A stretch of 64,000 nucleotides of DNA from Epinephelus fuscoguttatus (Eukaryota; Chordata; Actinopteri; Perciformes; Serranidae): assembly GCF_011397635.1 (NCBI RefSeq), contig NC_064767.1:4089501-4153500 (forward strand), read 5' to 3'. The first letter of the stretch is position 1, and every line of letters begins with the position of its first letter. Shown here in pieces: positions 34,547 through 44,539 of this stretch. Made by a program: the position numbers and the translations under genes. Under the pieces are notes generated by a model. It saw only the letters and a list, made by a program, of their open reading frames with translations, was not told the origin of the DNA and ran no database searches.

Positions 34547-34608
34547 GAATGCGGTGTTAAGAGGTCGTGGTCATTTCACGTATTTCTGTGAGATCAGGTT
34601 GAACAGGG

Positions 34609-35416
34609 AGCTGCAGACACAGAGGCAGCTACCTGGTAGAGCAGAGGCTTTACCCGTGAGGCTCCGAGATAATATTACCTTCTTCCTTCTGGTTATAAGT
34701 GGCAAACTGAAAGCTCGTAGTGTATTTCTGCTTTTGTTTAAGAAAGATCAGTAACTCTTGTTTTGAGAGTCCACTTTTGGTTATTTTTTTCGTTTTTTGT
34801 TTGTAGTCTGCATCACATTCTTGTTTGTATCAGGTATCCAAACTCCTTTGTTAATGACTAAATTTATTTTTACAGAACCACCTGACTTTATATTGCCTCC
34901 CTTTCCCTTTATGAGCTGGGCTGTAACAATATCCGTCTTACAGCTGCCTGGTTTGTGTCTGTATTTGTATTTCTTTGTGTCCTTTTGTATGTTGATCAGA
35001 GGAAGAAATGTTAAACTTACTTTTACAGAGAAGACAATGGAAGGGAATTTAGGACATGGACAAAGAGATGTACTTTATAATTTTGAATGTCAACGAACTG
35101 TTTTGATGATCTGGTCAACTGGATCAGGCCCGATGTTGCTCAAACCGGAGCACATAAAACTCCAGTAGATTAGGGTATCTAATCACATTGCACTACAAAG
35201 TATAACAGTGTCCACAACATAAAGAAATTCTCAAGGTGCGCGACATGAAAGTAAGGTGTTGAGTGAAAATACATCATTTCTGCCAAGTGACACTCTTCAA
35301 AAGTGTCGAGCACCCTACCATAAATTTAACTGTCAGATGAACAAGCTGATTGATGATCGACCAGCTGATATTGTTATCAGCTATATACTGCAATAAAATA
35401 TTTTCTTGTCTGAAAT
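34609..35416. other. No gene seen
   Basis: Spacer between element C and the next element. The 123-codon frame at 34797-35168 has hydrophobic stretches but no known domain, splice context or start support. Confidence 0.3.
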
Positions 35417-35419
35417 ACT

Positions 35420-36105
35420 AGCCCTTTTTAGACAGGAATTGTGCAAACTTGCAGGAAAGCCCGATCAGTCTTCTTTCAGCATTGGCAGTATAAAAACAAA
35501 ACCGGGGAGTGCAGCAAAATGCCGCCTACCTACTTTTGTTTATACAGAATGCGCCTTTTTCGGGGCAATGGGGGGCGTGAGCAAGTAACAAAACGTGTAG
35601 CTCAGCGTGTGACGTAAACAGTGATGTGGGAGGGAAGCTGCGGCTGGTCAGTCCTTCGGTGATTCTCTCGTAAGTCAGCCCGTCCTTCACCGTCCCCGTC
35701 ATCTGACGGTTAATGGCCTCTTCGTTTGCGAAGGGAGGGCGCGCAATTCCTTGTCTCCCCAGTTGCTCATCTTTACAGTGTCTGTCAGGTTTGTGTTTCC
35801 CTCTTGCTACTAGCTGCTCGCTAATTCCTGCTATCAGCTGTTACCCGTTTATCCACCACCAGTGTCTCGCACGTGCGGCGTCATCAACAGCTCCTCCCAC
35901 AAGTCTTCAACAGCCCCTCCCATTAAGGAAGGCCGCCTCGGTCTGTTTAAACTAAAAGGGTTCCGCCAATATGTCTACCCTACGATGGCGGAAAATTGGG
36001 CACCTCGGATCAACTCGCCAATCCGGCTCTGTGTGTCTAAACGCTCGCAGTTTACCGGCAAAACGGCCCAACGTTTGCGGAAAATCTGGCAGTGTAAAAG
36101 GGGCT
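35420..36105. mobile_element. DNA transposon with AGCCC ends, 686 bp
   Basis: Left end AGCCCTTTTTAGACAGG; right end reverse-complements to AGCCCCTTTTACACTGCC. Flanks are ACT on both sides (35417-35419 and 36106-36108). Same end type and duplication length as the element at 28305, hence the same PIF/Harbinger-like group. The interior is GC-richer than the surroundings, with no transposase frame. Confidence 0.65.
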
Positions 36106-36122
36106 ACTGATATGCAATATAG

Positions 36123-36424
36123 TAGGGGTGGGAATCATCAGAGGATCCACGACACGATATTATCACAATAGTTAAGTCACGGTACAATATTACTGTGATT
36201 TTAAATATGTTGCAATATGCTAAGTATTGAGATAAAATATATTGTGCAATACAGAGCCGCAAAACTTATCTAGTGAAAAAGCAATCGATTACATTATTCT
36301 AGTGGGATACCCAAAGTTGAATTTGTATTTGTCAGATTACACATTTTGTATAATAATTTAAAAATCGATACTTAGCACTGTGTGACGATACGATATTGCT
36401 GTATAGATTTTCCTTCCACCCCTA
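36123..36424. mobile_element. hAT-type MITE, 302 bp
   Basis: Ends TAGGGGTGGGAA and TTCCACCCCTA, flanked by 8 bp duplications CAATATAG (36115-36122) and CTATATAG (36425-36432), 7 of 8 identical. Contains several GATAC/CAATAT subterminal words near both ends. It lies only 14 bp after the previous element's duplication. Confidence 0.78.
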
Positions 36425-36432
36425 CTATATAG

Positions 36433-37138
36433 ACTTCATGCTGTTGACAACAGTCACGAGTCACCATCAAGATGTCAAACTTCCCTCATAATTCTCGAGG
36501 TAAAGGAGACATAATGCACACTGGTGGAACAGCCCCGTCTCTCTAGGGCCTCTGTGTGAGTGTCTGGCTGGGCGCCAGTTGTCAGGATGGCCTTGTCCAC
36601 CACAGCTTGCTGTCCCCTGTCTCCCAACTAATTGTCAGGGACAGCCTGGTAATTCGGCAGGTAATAGCGGAGCAGCCCTCTGCTAATGTATTCCTGCCCA
36701 GGAAATGAGACTTTGGAACCGCCATGACAAGATGACTGACAGCGAGATTAGAGCACAGACAGTGGGAGGATGGGAGACAGAGAGAGGGGTCTGCAAACAT
36801 AAAGTGTGAGAGGAAAACTTCACAAAAGATGAGAAGAGATGGGAAAGAAAAAGATGGGCAAAAGAGAGATGACAGAGCAGAGGGGAAGAGAGGGAACTCT
36901 AGTCGTAAAGTTTCAATCTAAACATCTATGCTGCAGCGCTGCCCCTCCACAGAGAGGAAATGTTCAGAAAAGTCAACAAAAGGAAACAATCTGGTTTGGA
37001 TCAGATTTGTGTAGCAATTGTTTTAAGTCACAATATAATTCCTTAACATTTCGACAGGAGAGGAAGCAAAAATATGGATCATTATAAAGTTTCAAATGCA
37101 GGGATGTAATTCATTCTAACAAAAATTAATTTTAAGAG
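36433..37138. other. No gene seen
   Basis: Purine-rich at 36775-36900. Nothing recognised. Confidence 0.35.
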
Positions 37139-37985
37139 AGAGGTGGTGCAATGGATTGTTGAATAACCACCTTGTGGTCGAAGGCCTGTGCGAACCAGTC
37201 AAGTTTTTCTTGCAGTTTACATTTGTGTCTGTAAAAACATGGATGCATCACACACATCTTCATCCCAGTAGCACAGAACATCTATATAATCAGCACAGTG
37301 TGAAGATGGACAAACCAATTCAGCATTAGCATATGAATTCTTGTGTTATGGCCAAAAACTTGTTTTGTGAGGTTGCAGTGACCTTTACCTTTGACCACCA
37401 AATCATTAACAGTTCATTTTTGAATCCAACTGGACATTTGTGCCAAATTTGAAGAAATTCCCTCCAGGCTTTTTTGAGATATCTTGTTCACGAAAATGAG
37501 AGACACAATGTCACAGTGATCTTTATCTTTGACCACCAAGATCTAATCCGTTTACCCTTGAGTCCAAGTGGACGTTTGAGCCAAATTTTAAGAACTTTGG
37601 GCCTTCTTGGGATATCACGTTCATGAGAAAGAGTCAGATGCAAGGTCACAGTGATAATGACCTTTGACTACCAAATTCCCATCAGTTCATCCTTCAGTCT
37701 GAGTGGATGTTTGTGCCAAATATTAAAAAAAAAAAAAACAATCCTCAAGGTATTCTGGAGATATCCTGTTAACAAGAATGAGACAGACACATTGTCACAG
37801 TGATCTTGTCTTCTGACCTAGGACCACCAATATCTAATCAGTCCAAATGGGCATTCGTGCCAAATTTAAAGTATTTCCCTCAAGGCATTGTTCAGATATT
37901 GCATTCACAAGAACGAGAAGAACAGATGAACGGATGATGTCTGAAAGTCATACAGCACCTGGTAAATAAGGCGGTGTAAGGGATT
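37139..37985 (+). repeat. Repeat E, copy 1 (tandem nuclear-receptor-like motifs)
   Basis: After a leader shared with copy 2 ('cagtttacattt/catccatgtctg', 'cacacacatcttc', 'atctata.aatcagcacagt', 'gttatggccaaa'), an imperfect tandem unit repeats about every 120-145 bp: 'gtcacagtgatctt.acctttgaccaccaa', 'tctaatcagtt.atc.ttgagtccaagtgga', 'gtttgtgccaaatttgaagaaattccctcaaggc' and 'ttgagatatc..gttcacgagaatgag'. Four to five units are visible. This is a common teleost dispersed repeat. Class not assigned; no coding capacity. Confidence 0.65.
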
Positions 37986-38635
37986 TCTAAACAAGGAGTG
38001 AATGTCTGTAATGTGTCACTTCATGTGTTTCCTCACAAATTAATGAATAAAATAAATGGTTTTCAGCACAGAATAATTGTTACTCATTAACGTCTGTGCC
38101 AAATTTAAAGCAACTTTCATTCAAAGAAATGCTCCCTCCATCTTTAGACAACCTTAACTCTTGATGCTTTAAACCAGCCGTATTGCTGATGCAGACTAAT
38201 CTTACCTTTAAAAGAAGTTTCACTTTAGCTCCGACACTCTCCACCCTAATGAGACACTTGTTTGGAACACGTAGTCATTCCACCTTTATAAGAGGCTTTG
38301 AGCAAACATGTTTATTCCTCCTTAATCTCTGTACTGACAGTCCCAGAGAAGCTAAATGCCAATCAGAGAGTTTTACTCAGCCTGTGAAGGTGAAGGTTAT
38401 TAACGCTCTGACATCATTTGACAGCATCAAACACTTTGCATGGAAAAGTCATCCAAAGAGAACTACCCTGAGCTTACAGAACCAACACACTGATACTGCG
38501 TCTTCAACATGTTCAGATATAGGTTAATTTAATTTAACAAAACGTAAAACAACAATGCTGGAAGAGTGACAATTAGAAAGATGAGCAGTTAGATACAAAA
38601 GCTCTGCAGTGCTGGAAAGTGACAAAGTACATTTC
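37986..38635. other. No gene seen
   Basis: Single-copy-like. The 114-codon plus frame at 38183-38527 has no domain. Confidence 0.35.
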
Positions 38636-38637
38636 CA

Positions 38638-40030
38638 ACACATTCTCACTCCAACCTCGTCACATATCGACGTCTGGTCATGGACTTTCCATGTTGATAT
38701 ATGACGTCCAAGGTACCCTGGGTGTGTTGGTTGCTGATGTTCTGGGAATCTGTGTCAACTTCAGCCTGTTACATGCATTGTCTTCTTTTAAAACAGATTT
38801 CTTTCCACAGTAAATTACAGTGTGCATACAACCTCTTTCAAAATAAATGCACTACGTCGTTACAACATTGCAAATGGACATTTTTTTCCTTCAACAACAA
38901 AAAGGCACTTGGTTATCTTTAGCCAACACACATGTGGTTGGGTTTGGGCAACAAAAGCATGTGTTTGTAGCCTGGAAATCCAGACTCAAATCTCGAAATA
39001 TTTTGAGTCTGACCCTCACCGATACACCGTTCCTACCCAAGGGGCAGCACTAACTGAGGCATATTAAATGCCACCGCACGCAATTAGACAGCACGATAGC
39101 CAATCAGAGCAAAAAACAAGGTGACGTATTCATTGCACTAAGCCCCATTTGTTTGCCGACCAGTGGGGCCAGCTGATATATTATACTTTTGAAGTATCCC
39201 GTCGGTAAAACAGCAAAAACCTCCCTGGTAGCGAATTCCACTGGATGCGTGTCCGTTGCAGAACAGCAGTGCTGGTTATCTGCTGCGTGCTCCGCCGTCT
39301 GTCAACACCCACCGGCTGCGTTTGCTGTGCGGAGCGGTGCAGCTCTGCTGGAAGACATCTTGGTGCACCTCCATGATTAACATCTCCTTATCCATGGTGT
39401 CAACAGGGTGAAATGACGTCTGGAAACCTCTGACCTGTTGACTTCAGGCCAGAACGCAGCACAGCCGCAGCCGGTGGAAGCACACACATTGACTAGAATT
39501 GAAAGGTATCAGCTCCGCTGCTGTTCCGAGTGCAGACGCAACCAACACGCATCTGGTGGAATTTGGGGGTTAGAGTTTCTTCCAAAGCTAAATTGAATGG
39601 ACGCAGTACTTTGGCAGCTGCCATCTTGGCTGTTTACTTTTCGACTCTTATGGCGCAGCGCTGTCCTCATCATGTTACGCCCAACCAGAGCCCGCCTCTG
39701 TCAGATAGACTGATCTGATTGGTCCAATAGGCAATTCAATGGGCTCTGCTCGTCAGGGCCAGATCCCAGTGCAGAGCAAATTCAAATTTGCTAGGCGCAG
39801 GGCATCTGGATTTCCAGGTTAATGTGGTTGGGTTTAGGGAAAAAGAACATGGTTTGGCTTTACAATCTTGCAGGAAGTGAACATTGGCCTCCCCAGTGAA
39901 AGTCGGTGGTTGTTGGACCCATCCACCGCCCCTCCTGCCCACCTTACTCGGACTTCCACCGTCCTAACTTTCATTAATATCCCGCAGTGTTTCCCCCTGA
40001 CGATGGCGGCGTTTACAAGACACCGTAGAT
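38638..40030 (+). mobile_element. Family A repeat, copy A5, with nested insertion
   Basis: Left end CAACACATTCTCACTCC, then 'aacctcgtcacatatcgacgtctggtcatggac', 'aaggtaccctgggtgtgttggttgctga' and 'aaaataaatgcactacg..gttacaacattgcaaa', up to 'ggcaacaaaagcatgtgtttg' at 38967. It resumes at 39822 with 'atgtggttgggtttagggaaaaagaacatgg' and continues to 'cgcagtgtttccccctgacg' near 40000. The right end is lost. Confidence 0.7.
38968..39821. mobile_element. 854 bp TIR element nested in copy A5
   Basis: The ends TAGCCTGGAAATCCAGA and TCTGGATTTCCAGGTTA form a 17 bp inverted repeat with one mismatch. The flanks ATGTGTTTG (38959-38967) and ATGTGGTTG (39822-39830) are a 9 bp duplication with one difference. 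The uninterrupted paralogue at 49909-49935 shows the target once. A 9 bp duplication suggests a Mutator-like element, but 8 bp cannot be excluded. The interior includes a small hairpin near the left end (AGACTCAAA/TTTGAGTCT type, 38981-39010) and no transposase frame. Confidence 0.7.
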
Positions 40031-42065
40031 TCAGAGCAAGCCAGGGTCAGAGTCCAGCAAACATGAATTCAGATAGTATAAAAGGAAAGAAAATGATACA
40101 AAGCAGCCAAAGCGTCATATATGATCAGATCATCATTTTGGAAACCAAGTTCGGGGATCACCTACAAAGGCATTTATCATGTAAAACAGTAATTAAACAA
40201 ACTTTCTTGCCTTCTCTCTTCAAGGCTTCAGCAACAAAACTGGCAAACTTAAACAGAGAATTGAGAATTGAAGTCTGATCCAGAGTTGCAGAAGGCAGCT
40301 TCTGTAAGTCCTTGTTTTAGCATTTGTTCGTAAGCAGCAGAAAGAAAGATTATCCACCAGTAATGACTTGATAATGTAATTTGATGTCAGTGAACTGACT
40401 GTACGGACTTCATTTTTAACGCTCTTTGCCGAAAAGTTTCCTTCTCTATGATCTATCCTCTAAAAGCCAGTCTAATTGCACACATTTTACAGGCACCACA
40501 GAGTATGAAAGAGACACACCACTTTCAGTCCTTTCTTTTGATAATTATACGTCTCTATAATAATACGGTAATGTTTCAGTGATGTAAACTGGCCTTTGAA
40601 GATGACTGATTCTGATTTCAGTTCTTATGATACTGCGGGGCGTCCCTCGGAGCTGCTGGGAGCTATTTTCTAAACAGTCCATGACAAAAAGGGGGGATTT
40701 TCTGAGGATTGCTTCAGTGAGCTTCAGAGAGCGAACACTATTACAGCAGGGACATCATTCGACGGCAACAGATGGAACAAGCATTACAGTGACACGACAA
40801 GGGTCGACTTGGGTAAGTCTGTTGTAACCGTGATTGGGGCTTGATTGCTTTCGTGGCCACAACAAAAGGAAATGACAGCTCCAAGCAGCTGTACATCTTG
40901 CAGAGAAATTAAAAATGGTCGCCTTCGGATGAAATCCTCCTCGCACAGAGCTGGTTTTGAGGAATTTTGAAATAAACATGATCATGCTCAGATTGACCAT
41001 CGTCTTCTGGGTACGCTGGATTTGTTCTGCCAATTTAACAGCCTTCACAAAGCCAGCGTGACACGGACACAAAATAATCATTTTCTCCATCAAGCATTTG
41101 TGTATTAGAATTCTCTTGATGCTCATAATGTTCCCTCTTTCCTCCATCTTTCTCTTCCTCCTTTCCTGCTCAGTCAGCTGTCTTTCCAATTCGCACCTCC
41201 TTTGCAGAATACAGAGGAGTGAATCACAGATGAGACAACAACTTTGTTGTTTTACAGTTTCTGTTGGGTGTAGTTTCTGGTTTCCTGTCACTCCCCTCTC
41301 TTTTTCCTCTTTTGAAGCACAGATGAAATGTTTGTCATCTTCACTGGCGTGATTTCTGCCGCTGTCCGACTGTTGTTGTTTTTATCCCTCACTGTTTTGT
41401 CAGTACTCAGTCTTCTTTCTCTCTCTTCACTCGTTTGTACATTCATCTTTTTCAACAGAGATGAGAGGATCTGTTTGTTTCCTTGCTCATCACACGCTTG
41501 TCTTTCTCGTTTTCTTTTTTCCTTTTCAGTCGGGTTTTTGCTCTCTGTGTTCTCTCCCTCGCTCCTTTGGTTTTTCTGTGCCGAGATGAAAAGATCACTC
41601 TCGCCTGCCGTTTGTTGTCTTCGCTCTGAGAGTTTTTCCTCTGGTTCTTTGCCACATGCTGCTAGTCTGACGGCTTGGGTCAAACGAACTGACCCGCCGC
41701 GCATTGCTAATGCGCTCCGGGGGAATCAGTTAAATTATGCTCACTGCGGGGGTGAAGACATACATAACACTGGCATCAAACTCCTCAAGGTTACACAGTA
41801 TTTAGCCCTACAGCTTCCAGCTGTTTTCAGAAGATGAAGCATGTTTCGCCAAACTGACATGAGCGTGTCATACGGTGTGCCTGTGTCGGCCATGAGACTG
41901 ACTGGGTGCCAACATCACAGTTGGTGGCCTACATTGGCCTCCAGTGGTCTCAGGGAAGATACAAGATGACAGTTTGTACTGCTGCACTGCCACAGACATC
42001 TGACGGGGTTAGACTCTGAACACTGGCCAGATCTGAGCCACATTCAAACACAAACCGAACCAGCC
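40031..42065. other. No supported gene; overlapping low-complexity frames
   Basis: The minus strand has 178- and 138-codon frames (41291-40755, 41704-41288) and the plus strand a 169-codon frame (41328-41837). 41100-41650 is pyrimidine-rich on the plus strand, which empties several frames of stops. The minus-strand peptide is Glu/Lys/Arg-rich (ERQLTEQERRKRKMEE), coiled-coil-like. I do not recognise any of them. Confidence 0.3.
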
Positions 42066-42859
42066 CCGTCACCACAAGAAAATGTTGGCGCTGTACTTTT
42101 CTGCAAACCACTGATGTTACATTTGTGCTTGTCGTGTGTATCATAAACATGTCTGGAGCGATGGAGTATATGAGCTGACATTGTCATCTGGAGGTGGAGG
42201 GGATGGTTGATGGCATGTCACCTCAGCAAGACACTTGCCTAGCTGCAGACCTCTGTTTAAGACCAATAAACCACAAAACAAGTTGTTTTTTTACAGAGTC
42301 ATCGCTGTGTTTCCGGCAGCTTTAGAGCCAGTAAACATGGGTATTTTTTGTTCGCAACCTGTGCAGCAGGTTGACACTGCAGTGATAGTTTTGGCTCACC
42401 GGGAAGCCGACGATGCAACCGACAGAACGGCTGACGGAGCGACCGACAGAGTGGCCCATGGAGCTCTAAGGCCAGGTTCTGCCTCGCTCTCTGAACTTGA
42501 ACCCGGTGGCTCAGGAAGCTCCACTGCCAGCCTCGGAGCTCCGCAGTTGGCTTCCAGGCTTTGAGGCACTACGCAGCAGTTTAAACCTAGGTTCTTATCC
42601 ACATACCCTCTAGATACCTTAAGTTTTAATGGAATGGTGCAGAGTTGCAGGTTTTAAACTCTGTGTGGGGTGAACCCTTACAGAGTCATTGAATTCACAT
42701 GTGAGCCCTGTTTTTCAGAGAGGTGAAATGTCTTCAAGACAGTCAAGCAAGTCCAGTTGCCTACAACATAGCACCTAAGATTTCCATGACCTGGATGACT
42801 GAGAATCTTCACTGACAGGCTCTCAGGTACTGACACAGGTACTCAATCCTACGGGATAC

Positions 42860-43421
42860 CTACTTACTTAGGCCTGTTACTCCAAGAAGGAGCATAGGCC
42901 ACTGACAATATTTCTCCACCTCGTCCTGTTCTGTGCCAGCTTCTCCAGATCTTGCCATCTGCATCCAGCTCTTTCCATCTCGGCTGTGACACTCCTCCAG
43001 GTGTTTCTTGGTCTCCCTCTACCTCGTTTACCCTGTGGGTTCCACTGCAGGGCTTGGCGTGTGATAGAATTCTTCGGTTTACGCAATGTGTGCCCAATTC
43101 ATCCCCATTTTCGTTTCTTTATTTCCACTTCTATCGCAGGCTGCTTTACGCTTCCCCACAGCTCTTCGTTCTTTATTTTATCAGGCCATCTGATGTTAAG
43201 AATACGTCTGAGGCAGTGGTTGGTGAAGACTTGTAGCTTGTTCAGGAGGTTCTTTGTTGTCTTCCATGTCTCAGATCCGTAGAGGAGTATGATTTTTATG
43301 CTTGAGCTGAATAGCCGTATTTTGGTCTTGAGCGTGATGTTACATGCTCTCCATATGGCCCCCACCATGTGGAGAGCACGTAACATCACGGGATAGTGCC
43401 ACGAAAAGTGGTTGTTTTTCA
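42860..43421 (-). pseudogene. Non-LTR retrotransposon (RTE-like) C-terminal fragment
   Basis: On the minus strand a single frame runs from about 43421 to 42874 with one in-frame TGA near 43099-43101. It reads ...VGAIWRACNITLKTKIRLF, LLYGSETWKTTK, LQVFTNHCLRRILNIRWPDK and IKKRKWG, then the stop, then IGHTLRKPKNSITRQALQW, GKRGRGRPRNTWR and LAQNRTRWRNIVSGLC, then a stop. This is the region after the reverse-transcriptase palm in endonuclease-reverse-transcriptase proteins of the RTE-related group. The TGA probably replaces the Trp of 'KWGWIGH'. The 3' flank on the minus strand has TAAGTAAGTAGG near 42864-42875, a tail-like repeat. The upstream protein is missing, so the copy is 5'-truncated. Confidence 0.75.
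43318..43387. repeat. Inverted duplication at the LINE 5' end
   Basis: CGTGATGTTACATGCTCTCC (43335 on) is matched by GGAGAGCACGTAACATCACG (ending 43390). The arms are about 26 bp with two mismatches around a short CCCCCA-type loop. It lies exactly at the truncated 5' end of the minus-strand LINE. Confidence 0.75.
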
Positions 43422-43640
43422 CCGAGACGTCACTGCTTTTCCAGCCAGGATTGCGCTCCCTAAAGTAGATATTTTAAGCCAAAACATGATCTTTTCTTAA
43501 CCTGAACCAAGTAGTTTTTGTGCTGAAACCTAACCACACGTTAAGCCACAGTGCTGTTAAAATGTAAAGCTTCAACATATCCTCTACATAACACTCAATA
43601 TCAACATTTATTCTGCTGATTGCGTTGTGATATTGTACTT

Positions 43641-44519
43641 TGCAGCATCTAATCTGCCAGCAAATGAAAACAACTATTTTTCTGCTCTTTCTCCGTACCT
43701 TTTGAAAGTCTTTTTCCAGCCGTCTGTTTCAATGAATTGCTGCATGATAACAAACAAAGCTCAAGGTTTCTGACTTTGTATCACCCAATTTTAAAACAAG
43801 CTGTAAATTCCATATTTAACCAAAGGTTTACTTTTCCTTACTCTGATTATGAACCCCAGAGAACACAGCGGCAGGTTTTTATGTAATACAGTAAAATATT
43901 GATCTGTACACTATCTTCATCTACAGTGTCTGAGTCAGTAAATCCATGCCAACAGAGCTTCATCAGTATTAGATTCTTACTGCACTATGGCAGAAAACAA
44001 AACTGCTTTGATGAGGTTATTGATTAGTGCCCATAAAACAGGCAAAAATTAGGCCACATGCTGAGATTTCTGACTTTGTGAATCTCACCTTCCAGAAACA
44101 ATAGACACACAAGAAGACCGACGGATGAACAGAAATAGATCAACAGAGCGACAGAGGAGAGCAGACATGTGAAGCCCCAGGGAGATGTTGTGTCTAGGTG
44201 AGGTTTTACAATGTGGAACATCACAACACGTCCATATCAAACATCAAGAGGATTTTTACAACTCTCCTCTGTCCTCTCTCTCTTTCAAATCTTTCTGCAG
44301 CCACTCCTTGTCTGCCACCTTTTTTGTTTTTCCTGTCACATCTGTTTTCTTTTATCCGAGGTGGAAGGAGACAGAGGAGTGCTTTTCTATATATTCTGAA
44401 GGAGAAGTGCTGCTGCTTTGCTGAAGCTTTACAAGTCAAACCAAAATGTGTGATGTAAAAATTGCCAAGTTAGAAGACTTGACAGAAAAGCTACCTGACA
44501 ACAATGCCCTCAGGTATCT
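43641..44519. other. No gene seen
   Basis: Nothing recognised; pyrimidine-rich at 44270-44300. Confidence 0.35.
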
Positions 44520-44539
44520 AACCGATTTCATTTGTCTGA

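Larger units (their letters stand above)
31571..34601. mobile_element. Element C: 3,031 bp DNA transposon with 251 bp TIRs
   Basis: The first 251 bp (31571-31821) are the reverse complement of the last 251 bp (34351-34601) with about seven mismatches and no gaps, roughly 97% identity. The termini read CAACCTGATCTCACAG. Both sides are flanked by AACAGGG (31564-31570 and 34602-34608), a perfect 7 bp target-site duplication. Each TIR contains a 19 bp hairpin (CGTGGTGGCAGCACGTAAT and its complement). The interior holds a 187 bp tandem repeat, AT-rich tracts, microsatellites and one GC-rich exon-like patch, with no transposase frame. It is non-autonomous; the superfamily is not assigned. Confidence 0.85.
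42066..43640 (+). mobile_element. Family B repeat, copy 5, split by a LINE
   Basis: The left part (42066-42330) has GTCACCACAAGAAAATGTTGG, 'tatgagctgacattgtcatctggaggtgg' and 'cacttgcctagctgcagac'. The right part (43388-43640) has one minisatellite unit (GGGATAGTGCCACGAAAAGT), 'tgaaacctaaccacac', 'gccacagtgctgttaaaatg' and 'ctgctgattgcgttgtg'. Between them lie about 540 bp of unidentified sequence and a LINE fragment. Confidence 0.55.

Noticed and set aside
40755..41291. 178-codon minus-strand frame, the longest in the window
   Set aside because: No known domain, no splice or promoter context, and a mixed low-complexity Glu/Lys/Arg patch over a polypyrimidine stretch. A frame of this length by chance in 64 kb is plausible.
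41328..41837. 169-codon plus-strand frame with hydrophobic Ser/Leu-rich N-terminus
   Set aside because: It is the opposite reading of a pyrimidine-rich tract. Hydrophobicity follows from TCT/CTT/TTT codons and is not evidence of a membrane protein.
42235..42564. 109-codon plus frame with ADGATD/AHGAL-type runs
   Set aside because: Lies partly in family B sequence; Asp/Ala/Thr-rich stretch with no domain or splice support.
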